Assembly: GCA_965223695.1 (NCBI GenBank)
Contig: CBDCXJ010000025.1
Location: 149,323 to 213,322 of the forward strand
DNA length: 64,000 nucleotides
Direction of reading: 5' to 3'
Source of the DNA: JAUVPB01 sp965223695
GTDB taxonomy: Bacteria; Actinomycetota; Thermoleophilia; Gaiellales; Gaiellaceae
A program made the translations under genes and the position numbers. The notes under the pieces are model-generated. The model ran no database searches. It saw only the letters and a list, made by a program, of their open reading frames with translations, and was not told where the DNA came from. Each line of letters starts with the position of its first letter. The first letter of the stretch is position 1. Shown piece by piece: positions 7,545 to 16,325 of this stretch.

Positions 7545-9617
7545 TTGCAGCTGATCGGCATCGACGTCGGCGGGACGTTCACCGATCTCGTGTACACGGA
7601 TACCGAGGTCGGGGTGACCATCGTCCACAAGGTGCCGACGACGGCGCCCGATCCGGCTCCCGGCGTCATCGAAGGGCTTCGCCAGCTTGGCGAGCGATTC
7701 GGTGTGGACGGCTCGGGCATCAGCCACGTGCTTCATGGAACGACGGTCGCCACGAACGCTGTGCTCGAGCACGAGGGGGCGCTCACCGGTGTCCTGACGA
7801 CGGCGGGCTTCCGAGACGTCCTCCATATCGGCCGCCACTGGCGGCCCGAGAACTACTCGATCCAGCTCGAGATCCCCTGGCAGGAGCGCCCGTTCGCGCT
7901 TCGGCGCCACCGCTTCACCGTGCCCGAGCGCATCGTCCCGCCTTCCGGCGAGACCCTTGTTCCCCTCGACGAGGACGCGGTGCGCATGGCCGCGGCATCG
8001 CTGCGCGAGGAGGGCGTCGAGTCGGTGGCGGTCTGCTTTCTCTTCTCGTACCTCAACCCCAGCCACGAGGAGCGCGCATGCGAGATCGTGCTCGAGGAGC
8101 TGCCAGGCGCCTTCGTCGTGAGCTCGGCCGCGATTGCCCCGCAGTTCCGCGAGTTCGAGCGGTTCACGACGGCCGCGATGACGGCGTTCGTCGGGCCGCG
8201 CGTCCGCGGCTACGTCGAGAACCTCGCGGCGGGCCTGGAGCAGTCGGGGATCGCCGGCGAGCTGCACATCATGGGCTCGCATGGCGGCGTCGCCACCGCG
8301 TCGGCGGCGGCCGAGCGGCCGATCATGACGCTCATGTCAGGGCCGGCGGCGGGCGTTCTGGGCGGCGCCTGGGCGGGCGCGCTCTCGGGTCACGACAGGC
8401 TGATCACATTCGACGTCGGCGGCACGAGCGCGGACATCGGCATCGTCATCGACGGCGAGCAGCGAACAGCGCTCTCGCGCGACACCTGGATCGCCGGCTA
8501 CCCCGTGCTCGTGCCGATGCTCGAAATCGCGACGATCGGCGCCGGCGGCGGGTCGATCGCCTCGGTCGACGAGGGCGGGTCGTTCAACGTGGGGCCTCGA
8601 TCCGCCGGCTCGATACCCGGGCCGGCCGCGTACGCGAAGGGCGGGACCGAGCCCACGGTGACCGACGCGAATCTCGTGCTCGGACGACTCGATCCCGAGA
8701 ACTTCCTCGGGGGCGAGATGGCGCTCGATCGGGACGCCGCCCAGCGCGCCATCGGCGACCTCGCCGGAGACCTCGAGCTCGCGCCAACCGAGGCCGCGGA
8801 GGGCGTGCTCACCATTCTCAACGCGAACATGGCCAACGAGATCAGAGCGCGAACCGTGCAAAAGGGCCTAGACCCGCGCGACTTCGCGCTGGTGGCCTTC
8901 GGCGGGGCCGGCCCCCTCCACGGTGCCGAGGTCGCCGCGATGCTCGAGATCCCGGAGGTGATCGTCCCGCCGCACCCGGGCATCACCTCGGCGAGCGGCC
9001 TGCTGACGACCGACCTGCGCTACGAAGAGCTGCAGACCGAGTTCCAGCTTCAGGGCTCGGTCGATCTCGACCGGCTCAACGCCGACTTCGACGCCCTCGA
9101 GCACACCCTGCTCCAGCGCCACGAGGCCGACGAGTTCGCAGCGGGCACCGTGACGCTCTCGCGCTCGGCCGACGTCCGCTACCTGGGGCAGGGGTACGAA
9201 CTGCGAGCGCCGGTGCCGGCCGGACACCTCGACGACGCTGCGCTCGAGCGGTTTTTCGCCGACTTCCATGCCGCGCACCAGCTCGAGTACGGCCATTCGT
9301 TCCCCGATAGCCCGATCGAGATCGTCAACATCCGTCTCGTCGGGATCGCGGCCATGCCGAAGATCGGTGCTCCCACGGTCGAGGGCGGTGACTCGCTCGA
9401 GGCGGCACGCACCCGCAAGGGCTCCTGCCTCTTCCGCGTCGACGGTGAGCTCCGCCCCTTCGAGGTTCCCTACTTCGAGCGCGACGAGCTTCCGCTCGAC
9501 ACGACCGTCGAGGGCCCGGCGATCATCCTGCAGCGCGACACGACGACGGTCGTGCCGCCGGGTTGGATCGCGACACGAGAGCCGACCGGCAACATCGTGC
9601 TAACGCGGGAAGCATGA
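7545..9617 (+). CDS. hyuA: Hydantoinase/oxoprolinase family subunit A (HyuA-like)
   Basis: This 690-residue protein has the ASKHA-type phosphate-binding start GIDVGGTFTDLV (4-15), a second motif FDVGGTSADIG (about 288-298) and the conserved AFGGAGPLHG stretch, all typical of ATP-dependent N-methylhydantoinase A, 5-oxoprolinase N-half and acetone/acetophenone carboxylase relatives. It pairs with HyuB, encoded next with a 4-nt ATGA overlap. The start is TTG 7545 with GGAG about 8 bases upstream. The family opens cyclic amides or carboxylates ketones using ATP. Here neighbouring pyridine-pathway genes favour an amide or imide substrate, which is inference. Confidence 0.9.
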   Translation: MQLIGIDVGGTFTDLVYTDTEVGVTIVHKVPTTAPDPAPGVIEGLRQLGERFGVDGSGISHVLHGTTVATNAVLEHEGALTGVLTTAGFRDVLHIGRHWRPENYSIQLEIPWQERPFALRRHRFTVPERIVPPSGETLVPLDEDAVRMAAASLREEGVESVAVCFLFSYLNPSHEERACEIVLEELPGAFVVSSAAIAPQFREFERFTTAAMTAFVGPRVRGYVENLAAGLEQSGIAGELHIMGSHGGVATASAAAERPIMTLMSGPAAGVLGGAWAGALSGHDRLITFDVGGTSADIGIVIDGEQRTALSRDTWIAGYPVLVPMLEIATIGAGGGSIASVDEGGSFNVGPRSAGSIPGPAAYAKGGTEPTVTDANLVLGRLDPENFLGGEMALDRDAAQRAIGDLAGDLELAPTEAAEGVLTILNANMANEIRARTVQKGLDPRDFALVAFGGAGPLHGAEVAAMLEIPEVIVPPHPGITSASGLLTTDLRYEELQTEFQLQGSVDLDRLNADFDALEHTLLQRHEADEFAAGTVTLSRSADVRYLGQGYELRAPVPAGHLDDAALERFFADFHAAHQLEYGHSFPDSPIEIVNIRLVGIAAMPKIGAPTVEGGDSLEAARTRKGSCLFRVDGELRPFEVPYFERDELPLDTTVEGPAIILQRDTTTVVPPGWIATREPTGNIVLTREA

Positions 9618-11411
9618 GCGTGGCCCACGATCCCGCGACGCCGGGCCACATCGACCCTGTGACCGCGAAGGTGATCTGGGGCGCCCTCGAGAACATCGCC
9701 GTCGAGATGGGCTTCAAGCTCATGCGCATGAGCCATTCCAGCCTCATCCGCGAGTCGGAGGACTTCGGCTGCGTCATCCTCGACGCCGACGGCCGACAGC
9801 TGGCCGAGACCCCGCAGGTCACGCCGCTGCAGTCCGGGCCCGCTCCCGGCTACATCCGGGGCATCCGGCGCTCGCTTGCCGAGCGCGGCGAGGACATGTA
9901 CCCCGGCGACGTCTACATGCACAACGACCCCTATGGCGGCGCGTCGCATGGCCCGGACGTCGGCTTCTGCGTTCCCGTCTTTCGCGGCGAGGAGCACGTC
10001 GGCTTCAGCATGAGCGCCGCCCATCACCTCGACATCGGCTCCCACACGCCGGGCAGCGCCGGGATCGTCGACGCGGTCGACGCCTACGCCGAGGGGCTGC
10101 AGTTCAGAGCGATCAAGGTCGTCGAGCGTGGCACGAGAAACGCCGCGGTCTGGGCCATGGTGCGCGACAACATCCGCGCGTCCGAGCTGGTCGTGGGTGA
10201 CATGGAGGCCCAGATCGCGGCGTGTCACATCGGCGCCGACGCTTTCCTCGGCCTGATCGACGAGTACGGGCTCGAGCTGGTCCGGGCGGCGTCCGAGGAG
10301 TTGATGGACTACTCGGAGCGGATGATGCGCGCCGCGATCGAGAAGCTCCCGGATGGGAAGTACGCCGCCCCCAGCGCCATCGACGGGTTCCTCGATCTGG
10401 ACGACCCCGCCTACCGGGAGCTTCCGATCGCGGTGACCCTCACGGTCGAAGGCAGCGACCTGACAGTCGACTTCACCGGTACGGCGCCTCAGGTCGATGA
10501 TCGACCGATCAACATGCCGCTGCACGGAACGGTCGACTGCGCGGTGATGATGACGCTGCGCTCGATCCTGCTCGACTCCGCCGTTCATGGCCGGATCCCG
10601 CAGAACAGCGGGCTCATCCGCCCCATCGAAATCGTAGCCCCCGAGGGCACGCTCGTGAACCCGATCTACCCGGCCCCGACGATCAGCCGCGCATGTCCCG
10701 GGATCGAGTGTTGCAACACGATCATGAAGGCGCTGGCCAATGCGATCCCCGGCCAGGTCTGCGCCGGCGTTGGCAACCTCAACGTCATCGCCTCGAGTGG
10801 GCTTCGCGGCGAGGACCACTGGGTGCACATGGAGATCTACGAGGGCGCCTACGGCGGCCGGCCCCAGCGCGACGGCATGGACGCGATCGACATCCTGTTC
10901 ACCAACACGCGCAACAATCCGATCGAGGACCTCGAGTCGCATCTGCCCTTGCGCGTGCACCGCTACGAGCTGCGAGACGACTCCTGTGTCGCGGGCCGCA
11001 CGCGCGGCGGCATAGGCGCCATCCGCGAGACCGAGTGGCTCGAGGACGGCGGCTTCTCGATCGAGGGCGAGGGACAGCGGTTCCCGCCCTGGGGCTTCGA
11101 CGGCGGATCAGACGGGCGGACGAACGAGATCATCCTCGAGCGCGCAAGCGGCGAGCGTGTGCCCTTGCCCTCAAAGGTGGCCTACACGCCCGCACGTACG
11201 GACGATCGTGATCGGAGCCTGCGGGGGCGGGTACGGCGATCCGCTCGAGCGGGAGCCCGAGCGCGTGCTCGCGGACCTGCGCGACGGCTATCTGAGCGTT
11301 GAGTCGGCGGCGAGCGACTTCGGTGTGGTGATCGTCGGCGGGCGGACGGTCGACGCCTCGGCGACGGCCGAGCTCCGATCGAAGATGCGAGACGCGAAGC
11401 AGGAACGCTGA
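9614..11411 (+). CDS. hyuB: Hydantoinase/oxoprolinase family subunit B (HyuB-like), one frameshift
   Basis: The main frame from ATG 9614 encodes a clear HyuB: PVTAKVIWGALENIAVEMG, PGDVYMHNDPYGGASHGPDV, AHHLDIGSHTPGS, and GGRPQRDG. Near 11185-11215 the frame shifts. The family's C-terminal signature YGDPLEREPERVLADLRDGYLS continues in another frame to a TGA at 11409-11411. That TGA overlaps the next gene's ATG, which supports the shifted frame as the true end. The intact product would be about 599 residues, normal for HyuB. The shift could be a sequencing indel or a real mutation that replaces the last 70 residues with an unrelated tail ending at 11302. Confidence 0.85.
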
Positions 11412-12244
11412 TGCTCGAGGACAGGGTCGCAATCGTGACGGGAGGCGCCGGCGGCATCGGCACGGCGCTCGTCACCGGGCTGCTCGGGGCCGGCGCCCAG
11501 GTCGTGGCCGCCGACGTGAGCGGCGAGTCTCTCGATCGCCTTGCCTCCGAGCTGACTGGATTCTCGGGCGACGCGCGGCTGCAACTCGCCGAGGTCGACG
11601 TCTCCGATGCGCGCGCGTGCGAGAAGCTCGTCGAGGACACCGTGACGCAGCTCGGCGGCGTCCATGTGCTCGTCAACAACGCCGCCGTGGGGATGGGCGC
11701 CGTTCGCGCCGACCACATGCCCAAGCCGGTGCGGATCTCGGAGGTGACGCCAGACACCTGGCGCCGCCTGATCGAGGTGAACCTCTCCGGCGCCTTCTAC
11801 ATGACCCGCGCCGCGGTGCCCCACTTGTCCGAGCAGGGCTGGGGGCGCGTGATCAACAACACGACGAGCTTCTACACCATGCTCCGTCCCGGCTTCTACC
11901 CGTACGGGACGACGAAAGCGGGCCTCGAAGCCTTCTCGGCCGCCCTTGCCGCGGAGCTCCGTGAGAGCGGGGTGACGGTGAATGTCGTCGTGCCGGGCGG
12001 CCCGACCGACACGCCGATGGTTCCGCCCGAGTCCGGCTTCGACCGCGCCACGCTGATCCGACCCGAGGCGATGACGCCGCCGGTGCTCTGGCTCTGCTCG
12101 AGGGCCGCCGACAGCGTGACGGGCAACCGCTACATCGCGGCGAACTGGGACGCCGACCTCGAGCCCGACGCCGCCGCGCTCGCATGCAGCGCGCCGATCG
12201 GCTGGCCGGAGCTCGCCCAGACCCGCGTCTGGCCGGCCGATTGA
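11411..12244 (+). CDS. Short-chain dehydrogenase/reductase
   Basis: The 277-residue classical SDR has the cofactor motif TGGAGGIG (10-17), NNAAVG (equivalent to NNAG), and the active-site YGTTK (about 161-165, following a serine-rich strand). ADVSG after beta-2 carries an acidic residue, which suggests NAD rather than NADP. The gene overlaps the hyuB stop (TGATG) and so is translationally coupled to hyuAB. It probably oxidises or reduces a pathway intermediate. The exact substrate is unknown. Confidence 0.86.
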   Translation: MLEDRVAIVTGGAGGIGTALVTGLLGAGAQVVAADVSGESLDRLASELTGFSGDARLQLAEVDVSDARACEKLVEDTVTQLGGVHVLVNNAAVGMGAVRADHMPKPVRISEVTPDTWRRLIEVNLSGAFYMTRAAVPHLSEQGWGRVINNTTSFYTMLRPGFYPYGTTKAGLEAFSAALAAELRESGVTVNVVVPGGPTDTPMVPPESGFDRATLIRPEAMTPPVLWLCSRAADSVTGNRYIAANWDADLEPDAAALACSAPIGWPELAQTRVWPAD

Positions 12245-12286
12245 CCTAGCCTCTAGCGCGAGCGATGACTTCCCAGGGAGGCTGAG

Positions 12287-13051
12287 ATGGCGCACGCGCA
12301 CCGGGTCGGGCTGATCGTGCCGAGCTCGAACACGACGATGGAGATAGAGGTTCCCGCGATGCTCCAGCGGCGCGAGGCCGTCTCGGACGAGCGCTTCACC
12401 TTCCACTCGAGCCGGGTGCGGATGCAGAACGTGACCGAGGAAGAGCTCGCGAAGATGGTCGCGGCCTCGGATCGCGCGGCGATCGAGCTCGCCGACGCTC
12501 GCGTCGACGTCACTGCCTACGCCTGCTTGATCGCGATCATGGCCCAGGGCGTCGGGTGCCACGAGACGTCCGAGAGTCGTCTGTCACAGGTCGCCTCCGA
12601 GCACGAGGGCACGCGGCTCGTGGTCAGCAGCGCCGGAGCGCTCGTGCGCGGAATCAAGGCGCTTGGCGTGACGCGAGTGGCACTGGTGGCGCCGTACATG
12701 AAACCCCTCACCGCCCTCGTCATCGAGTACTTGGCCGATGCAGGCATCGAGGTCGTCGACTCGATCAGCCTCGAGATTCCCAACAACCTCGACGTCGGCC
12801 GCCACGACCCGATGCGGCTGCCCGAGATCGCGGAGGGCCTGGATCTGAGGGAGGCTGAGGCCGTCGTCCTGTCGGCCTGCGTGCAGTGTCCCTCGCTGCC
12901 GGCGATTCAGATCGCCGAGGAGCGGCTCGGATTGCCGGTTCTGTCCGCGTCTGTGGCGACCGTCTACGAGATTCTGGACCGGCTCGGCTGTGACCCAGTC
13001 GTCCCAGACGCCGGCGCCCTTCTCGCCGGGCCTGTGGGCGCCGCCGCGTAG
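12287..13051 (+). CDS. Maleate isomerase / Asp-Glu racemase superfamily (NicE-like)
   Basis: The 254-residue protein begins VGLIVPSSNTTMEIE and has paired catalytic-type cysteines, C80 (TAYACLIAIM) and C198 (SACVQCPSLPAI). Spacing matches bacterial maleate cis-trans isomerases, where the two cysteines lie near 76 and 194. The arrangement converts maleate to fumarate through a cysteine adduct. Arylmalonate decarboxylase and hydantoin racemase share the fold. The Asn-Thr-rich N-terminal loop and position next to NicX favour maleate isomerase. An AGGGAGG ribosome site lies 6-7 bases before ATG 12287. Confidence 0.8.
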   Translation: MAHAHRVGLIVPSSNTTMEIEVPAMLQRREAVSDERFTFHSSRVRMQNVTEEELAKMVAASDRAAIELADARVDVTAYACLIAIMAQGVGCHETSESRLSQVASEHEGTRLVVSSAGALVRGIKALGVTRVALVAPYMKPLTALVIEYLADAGIEVVDSISLEIPNNLDVGRHDPMRLPEIAEGLDLREAEAVVLSACVQCPSLPAIQIAEERLGLPVLSASVATVYEILDRLGCDPVVPDAGALLAGPVGAAA

Positions 13052-13139
13052 TGATCGCCTCGACAAAAAGCGGAGCCCAGAACTGGGTATGGTGGTCGTC
13101 TGGACGCAGCTCGGCGGTACGGCCACGAGAGGAGCGGTG

Positions 13140-14216
13140 ATGTACGACCCGATTTCGTTTACCGACATGTGCACGCAAGAGCTCGAGCTCTGCGGCGTGC
13201 ACGAGGGTGAGACCGTCGCCGTCCTCTCCCAGATGGACGAGCGCATGGACTACGCCGACGCCTTCATGGCGGCTGCGCGCAGACTGGGAGCAACGCCGCT
13301 GCACGTGCGGCTGCCCGAGGCCTCGTCCGGGCTTTCGGGCGACGCCGGCGCCTGGGAAGTTGGCGCGACGCCGCTCGGCAGCAATCGCCCCGCGATCGAG
13401 GCCCTCAAGCAGGCTGACATCGTCATCGACCTGATGTTCCTGCTCTTCTCGAAGGAGCAGTTCGAGATCCAGGAAGCGGGCGTGCGCATGCTGCTCTGCA
13501 TGGAGCCCGTCGACAACCTCGCGCGCCTCTTCCCGACCAAGGACCAGCGCCGCCGCGTCGAGACCAGCGAAGAGCTGATCTCGAACGCCAGCGCCCTTCG
13601 GTTCACGAACAAGGCCGGCACCGACGTCACCTATCAACGCGGCGACTACGGCCTGATGACCGAGTACGGCTACACCGATATGCCGGGCCGCTGGGACCAC
13701 TGGCCCTCGGCGTTCCTTTTCACGAGCGGCAACGACGACGGCGTCGATGGGAAGGTCGTCGTCGACCGTGGCGACATCTCGATCACGCCCTTCAAGAAGT
13801 ATGTACAGGACCCGATCGAGTTCACGATCGAGCAGGGTCGCATCGCCGACGTCCGCGGCGGCTTCGACGCCGAGCTGATGCGCGACTACATTGCCGGGTT
13901 CGACGACGAGAAGGCCTACGGGATCTCGCACATCGGCTGGGGCTGCAACGAGAAGGCACGCTGGTCAGGCCTGCAGAACGACGGCCGCTCGATCGGCATG
14001 GAGAGTCGCGCGTTCTACGGGAACGTCCTCTTCTCGACCGGGCCGAACTCCGAGCTCGGCGGCTCGAACGACACGTCCTGCCACATCGATATCCCGATGC
14101 GCAACTGCAGCTTCTACCTCGACGACGAGCCCGTCCTCATCGACGGCGAGTTCGTGATCGACGATCTCAAGGCAGAGCGGACGAACTTCGCGCCGCCGTC
14201 GCTCGTCGGGGCCTAG
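13140..14216 (+). CDS. nicX: 2,5-dihydroxypyridine 5,6-dioxygenase-like (NicX family)
   Basis: The start ATG 13140 has AGAGGAG close upstream, giving 358 residues, close to the 350 of Pseudomonas putida NicX. The family is aminopeptidase-T-like in fold. The Fe(II) ligands of NicX correspond here to H264 (ISHIGWG), H315 and D317 (CHIDIPMRN). Other shared stretches are GRWDHWPSAFLFT, RAFYGN and LFSTGPN. NicX opens the pyridine ring of 2,5-dihydroxypyridine to N-formylmaleamate using O2. The upstream maleate isomerase gene is the pathway's last step, which strengthens the assignment. NicD- and NicF-type hydrolases are not in the window as such. Confidence 0.86.
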   Translation: MYDPISFTDMCTQELELCGVHEGETVAVLSQMDERMDYADAFMAAARRLGATPLHVRLPEASSGLSGDAGAWEVGATPLGSNRPAIEALKQADIVIDLMFLLFSKEQFEIQEAGVRMLLCMEPVDNLARLFPTKDQRRRVETSEELISNASALRFTNKAGTDVTYQRGDYGLMTEYGYTDMPGRWDHWPSAFLFTSGNDDGVDGKVVVDRGDISITPFKKYVQDPIEFTIEQGRIADVRGGFDAELMRDYIAGFDDEKAYGISHIGWGCNEKARWSGLQNDGRSIGMESRAFYGNVLFSTGPNSELGGSNDTSCHIDIPMRNCSFYLDDEPVLIDGEFVIDDLKAERTNFAPPSLVGA

Positions 14217-14236
14217 CGGCTTCAGTCCAGAGGTCG

Positions 14237-14266
14237 GCCTGCCCGCGGCGACGGGCGCACGCAGGC
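14237..14266. terminator. Possible bidirectional terminator hairpin
   Basis: Inverted arms GCCTGCCCG and CGGGC..GCAGGC lie between the convergent nicX and ridA genes, with a short bulge on one side. No T-tract follows, so this is a structural suggestion only. Confidence 0.4.
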
Positions 14267-14285
14267 TGCGCGGTCGCGCGCGCCG

Positions 14286-14765
14286 CTATGAGCTGATTTC
14301 GAAGATGCCCTCGATCTCGACCGAGATCCCGAAGGGCAGCACGGCCATGCCGACGGCTGAGCGCGCCGAGATGCCTCGCTCCTCGCCGAAAGCCTCGGCG
14401 AAGACGTCGGTCGCGCCGTTGGCCACCGCGGGCTGCTCGTGAAAATCCGGTGCCGAGTTCACCATCACGAGGAGCTTTACGACGCGCTCGACGCGGCTCA
14501 GCTCTCCGAGCTCGGCCTTGAGGGTCGAGAGCATGTTGAGCGCGACGCAGCGGGCCGCGCGCGCTCCCTCCTCGACGCTCATAGTCTCTCCGAGCCGCCC
14601 GATGTAGACGAGCTCGCCGTCCTCGACGGGGCCATGCCCAGAGACGAAGGCCAGGTTCTCGACCGCTACGAGGCCGGCGTACTTCGCGACTGCGTCAGGC
14701 GTGGGTGGAAGCTCGACGCCGAGCGCCTCGAGTCGTGCCTCAGGTGTGCTGTTCGCAGCTGCCAT
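14286..14765 (-). CDS. RidA family (YjgF/YER057c/UK114) protein
   Basis: From ATG 14765 this gives 159 residues, longer than the usual 125-130 because of an N-terminal extension. The domain shows LAFVSGHGPVEDG, ARAARCVALNMLSTLKAELG, and a C-terminal GISARSAVGMAVLPFGISVEIEGI, the YjgF subgroup with the trimer-interface ligand pocket. RidA proteins hydrolyse reactive enamines and imines or act in aminomuconate-type deamination. The usual catalytic Arg is replaced in this subgroup (SAVGM.VLP), so imine deaminase activity is uncertain. It is the last gene of the minus-strand catabolic block. Confidence 0.85.
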   Translation of the reverse strand: MAAANSTPEARLEALGVELPPTPDAVAKYAGLVAVENLAFVSGHGPVEDGELVYIGRLGETMSVEEGARAARCVALNMLSTLKAELGELSRVERVVKLLVMVNSAPDFHEQPAVANGATDVFAEAFGEERGISARSAVGMAVLPFGISVEIEGIFEISS

Positions 14766-14808
14766 CGCGCGTAACCTAACCGCCTTCGCGCGTACGCGCG
14801 CGCGCGGC

Positions 14809-15480
14809 TTACCCGCCGCCGCGCAACTCCTCTGGGCTCTGGTCCTCGGCTCGACAATCAGGGCAGATGAGAGCGTGGGCACCGACCTCGTCGGTGAGAA
14901 GCTCTGCGCTCAGCCCGGTCGGGTTCCAGGCGTGCCACTGCGAAAGGTCGCCCACTGGGGCGGCCGTACCGCAGCGGGCGCAGGCAAGCCCAGCGGAACT
15001 CGGCGCCGGCACCGCGGTTCCCACCGACTCGGCCGGTGGCTCGGGCTGTCGCAGCCCCGACGGCAGGCCCGCCGGCTCGCGCGCCTCGCCGTTGACCGTC
15101 CATCGGTAGGTGATCGAAGGCTTGAGCGTCGCGCCCACGAAGCAGTCGTGCTCCGCGTCGGCGAGTAGCTGCTCGACCGTCGACGCGTCCGGCACCGGAT
15201 CGAGGCTGACGTCGATGTCGCACGAGGCCTCTGCGACGCGCATGCGCTGTTCTCCCTTCGGGCGCTCGACAACTCCCTGCGCGGCGCCACTGGCGTCGAC
15301 CGTCACACCGGCACGATCGGCGTGGAAGCTGAGGCTCTGAATCGAGCAGCGAACGAGCGACTCGAGCAGGAGATGCTCGGGCGTCCAGGTGAGGTCACGC
15401 GGAGCCGGCGCGCCATCCTCGGCGACAGCCCTCCCGTCTCGTTCGACGGAGACCGCGTACTCGAACTGCATTGCCGCCAT
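14809..15480 (-). CDS. OsmC-like protein with C-terminal zinc-ribbon-like tail
   Basis: Residues 1-135 form an OsmC/Ohr domain with the paired redox cysteines C45 (VRCSIQSL) and C113 (HDCFVGATL). Residues 136-223 are an extra tail with two CxxC pairs, C167/C170 (CARCG) and C206/C209 (CPDC), resembling a small zinc ribbon or rubredoxin-like knuckle. OsmC proteins reduce peroxides, but many divergent members in catabolic operons have no known role. It sits directly between coxM and ridA on the same strand. The tail may bind metal or a partner protein. That is inference. Confidence 0.8.
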   Translation of the reverse strand: MAAMQFEYAVSVERDGRAVAEDGAPAPRDLTWTPEHLLLESLVRCSIQSLSFHADRAGVTVDASGAAQGVVERPKGEQRMRVAEASCDIDVSLDPVPDASTVEQLLADAEHDCFVGATLKPSITYRWTVNGEAREPAGLPSGLRQPEPPAESVGTAVPAPSSAGLACARCGTAAPVGDLSQWHAWNPTGLSAELLTDEVGAHALICPDCRAEDQSPEELRGGG

Positions 15481-15512
15481 AAGGCAGGATAACGGGCGGA
15501 AGCTGGCCAGCC

Positions 15513-16325
15513 CTAGAGCGCCTCCAGAACTCGTCGCGTGAGCACGGTGGCCAGGTGCGCGCGGTACTCGGCGCTGCCGTTCGTGTCGCTCGGCGGCGCG
15601 GTTCCCTCGGCCGCCCGGGCGGCGGCGTCGGCCGCGCTCGCTCCACCCACGAGCGCCTCCTCAACGCCGGCCGCGCGCACGGGCGTTGCCGCCATGTTCG
15701 TCAGCGCCACGCTCGTTGCGCCGTTGGTCTTTGCGGCAGCCACGCCGACCGTCGCCCAGTCCTGGGCGCGCCGGTTGAACTTGAGGTACGCGGCAGGCCC
15801 GTCGAGCTTGGGAACGCGGATCTCGGTGAGGATCTCGGTCGGCGCGAGCGCCGATTCCAGGAAGCCGGTGAAGAACTCGGCAGCGGCGATCGTGCGCTCG
15901 CCACCTGAGCCACGGGCGACGAGCGAGGCGTCGAGCGCGAGCAGTACGGTCGGCAGATCCGAGGCCGGATCCGCGTGCGCAACCGACCCGCCGATCGTGC
16001 CGCGGTGCCGCACCTGAGGATCACCAACCTGTGCCGCAGTCTCAGCCACGACGGCACAGCCGGCCACCAGCACCGAGTCAGACGCGAGATCCGCGTGGCG
16101 CGTCAGCGCGCCGATCGCGATCGCATCACCGTCCTCTCGCACGTAGGCGAGCTCGTCTAGCCGGCCGATATCGACGAGCAGGCTGGGCTGCGCAAAGCGC
16201 AACTTCATCAGCGGCAGCAACGAGTGGCCGCCGGCGATCAGCTTTGCGTCGTCCGCCTGGCCGAGCATCGTCGAGGCCTCATCGACACTGCCTGCGACCT
16301 CGTAGTCGAACGCTGCAGGAATCAT
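15513..16325 (-). CDS. Molybdenum hydroxylase FAD-binding subunit (CoxM-like)
   Basis: The 270-residue protein has the two FAD motifs of the xanthine-oxidase family medium subunit: AGGHSLLPLMK (32-42) and TIGGSVAHADPASD (about 109-122). It passes electrons from the iron-sulfur subunit through FAD to an acceptor. The ATG overlaps the coxL stop as ATGA. Length is slightly short of the usual 285-290 residues but both FAD motifs are intact. It forms a heterotrimer with the CoxL- and CoxS-like proteins encoded immediately upstream. Confidence 0.92.
   Translation of the reverse strand: MIPAAFDYEVAGSVDEASTMLGQADDAKLIAGGHSLLPLMKLRFAQPSLLVDIGRLDELAYVREDGDAIAIGALTRHADLASDSVLVAGCAVVAETAAQVGDPQVRHRGTIGGSVAHADPASDLPTVLLALDASLVARGSGGERTIAAAEFFTGFLESALAPTEILTEIRVPKLDGPAAYLKFNRRAQDWATVGVAAAKTNGATSVALTNMAATPVRAAGVEEALVGGASAADAAARAAEGTAPPSDTNGSAEYRAHLATVLTRRVLEAL

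Noticed and set aside
9470..10960. Long open frame on the minus strand across hyuB (496 codons)
   Set aside because: It is the shadow of a GC-rich gene read in the opposite direction. Composition is Arg/His/Asp/Val-rich and no family motif is visible.
12287..13051. Hydantoin racemase partner of HyuAB
   Set aside because: The SNTTMEIE loop and Cys80/Cys198 spacing fit maleate isomerase better, and nicX follows directly. Not fully excluded.
12765..13931. Long minus-strand open frame opposite nicX
   Set aside because: Antisense artefact of codon bias. The plus strand has the complete NicX protein with iron ligands.
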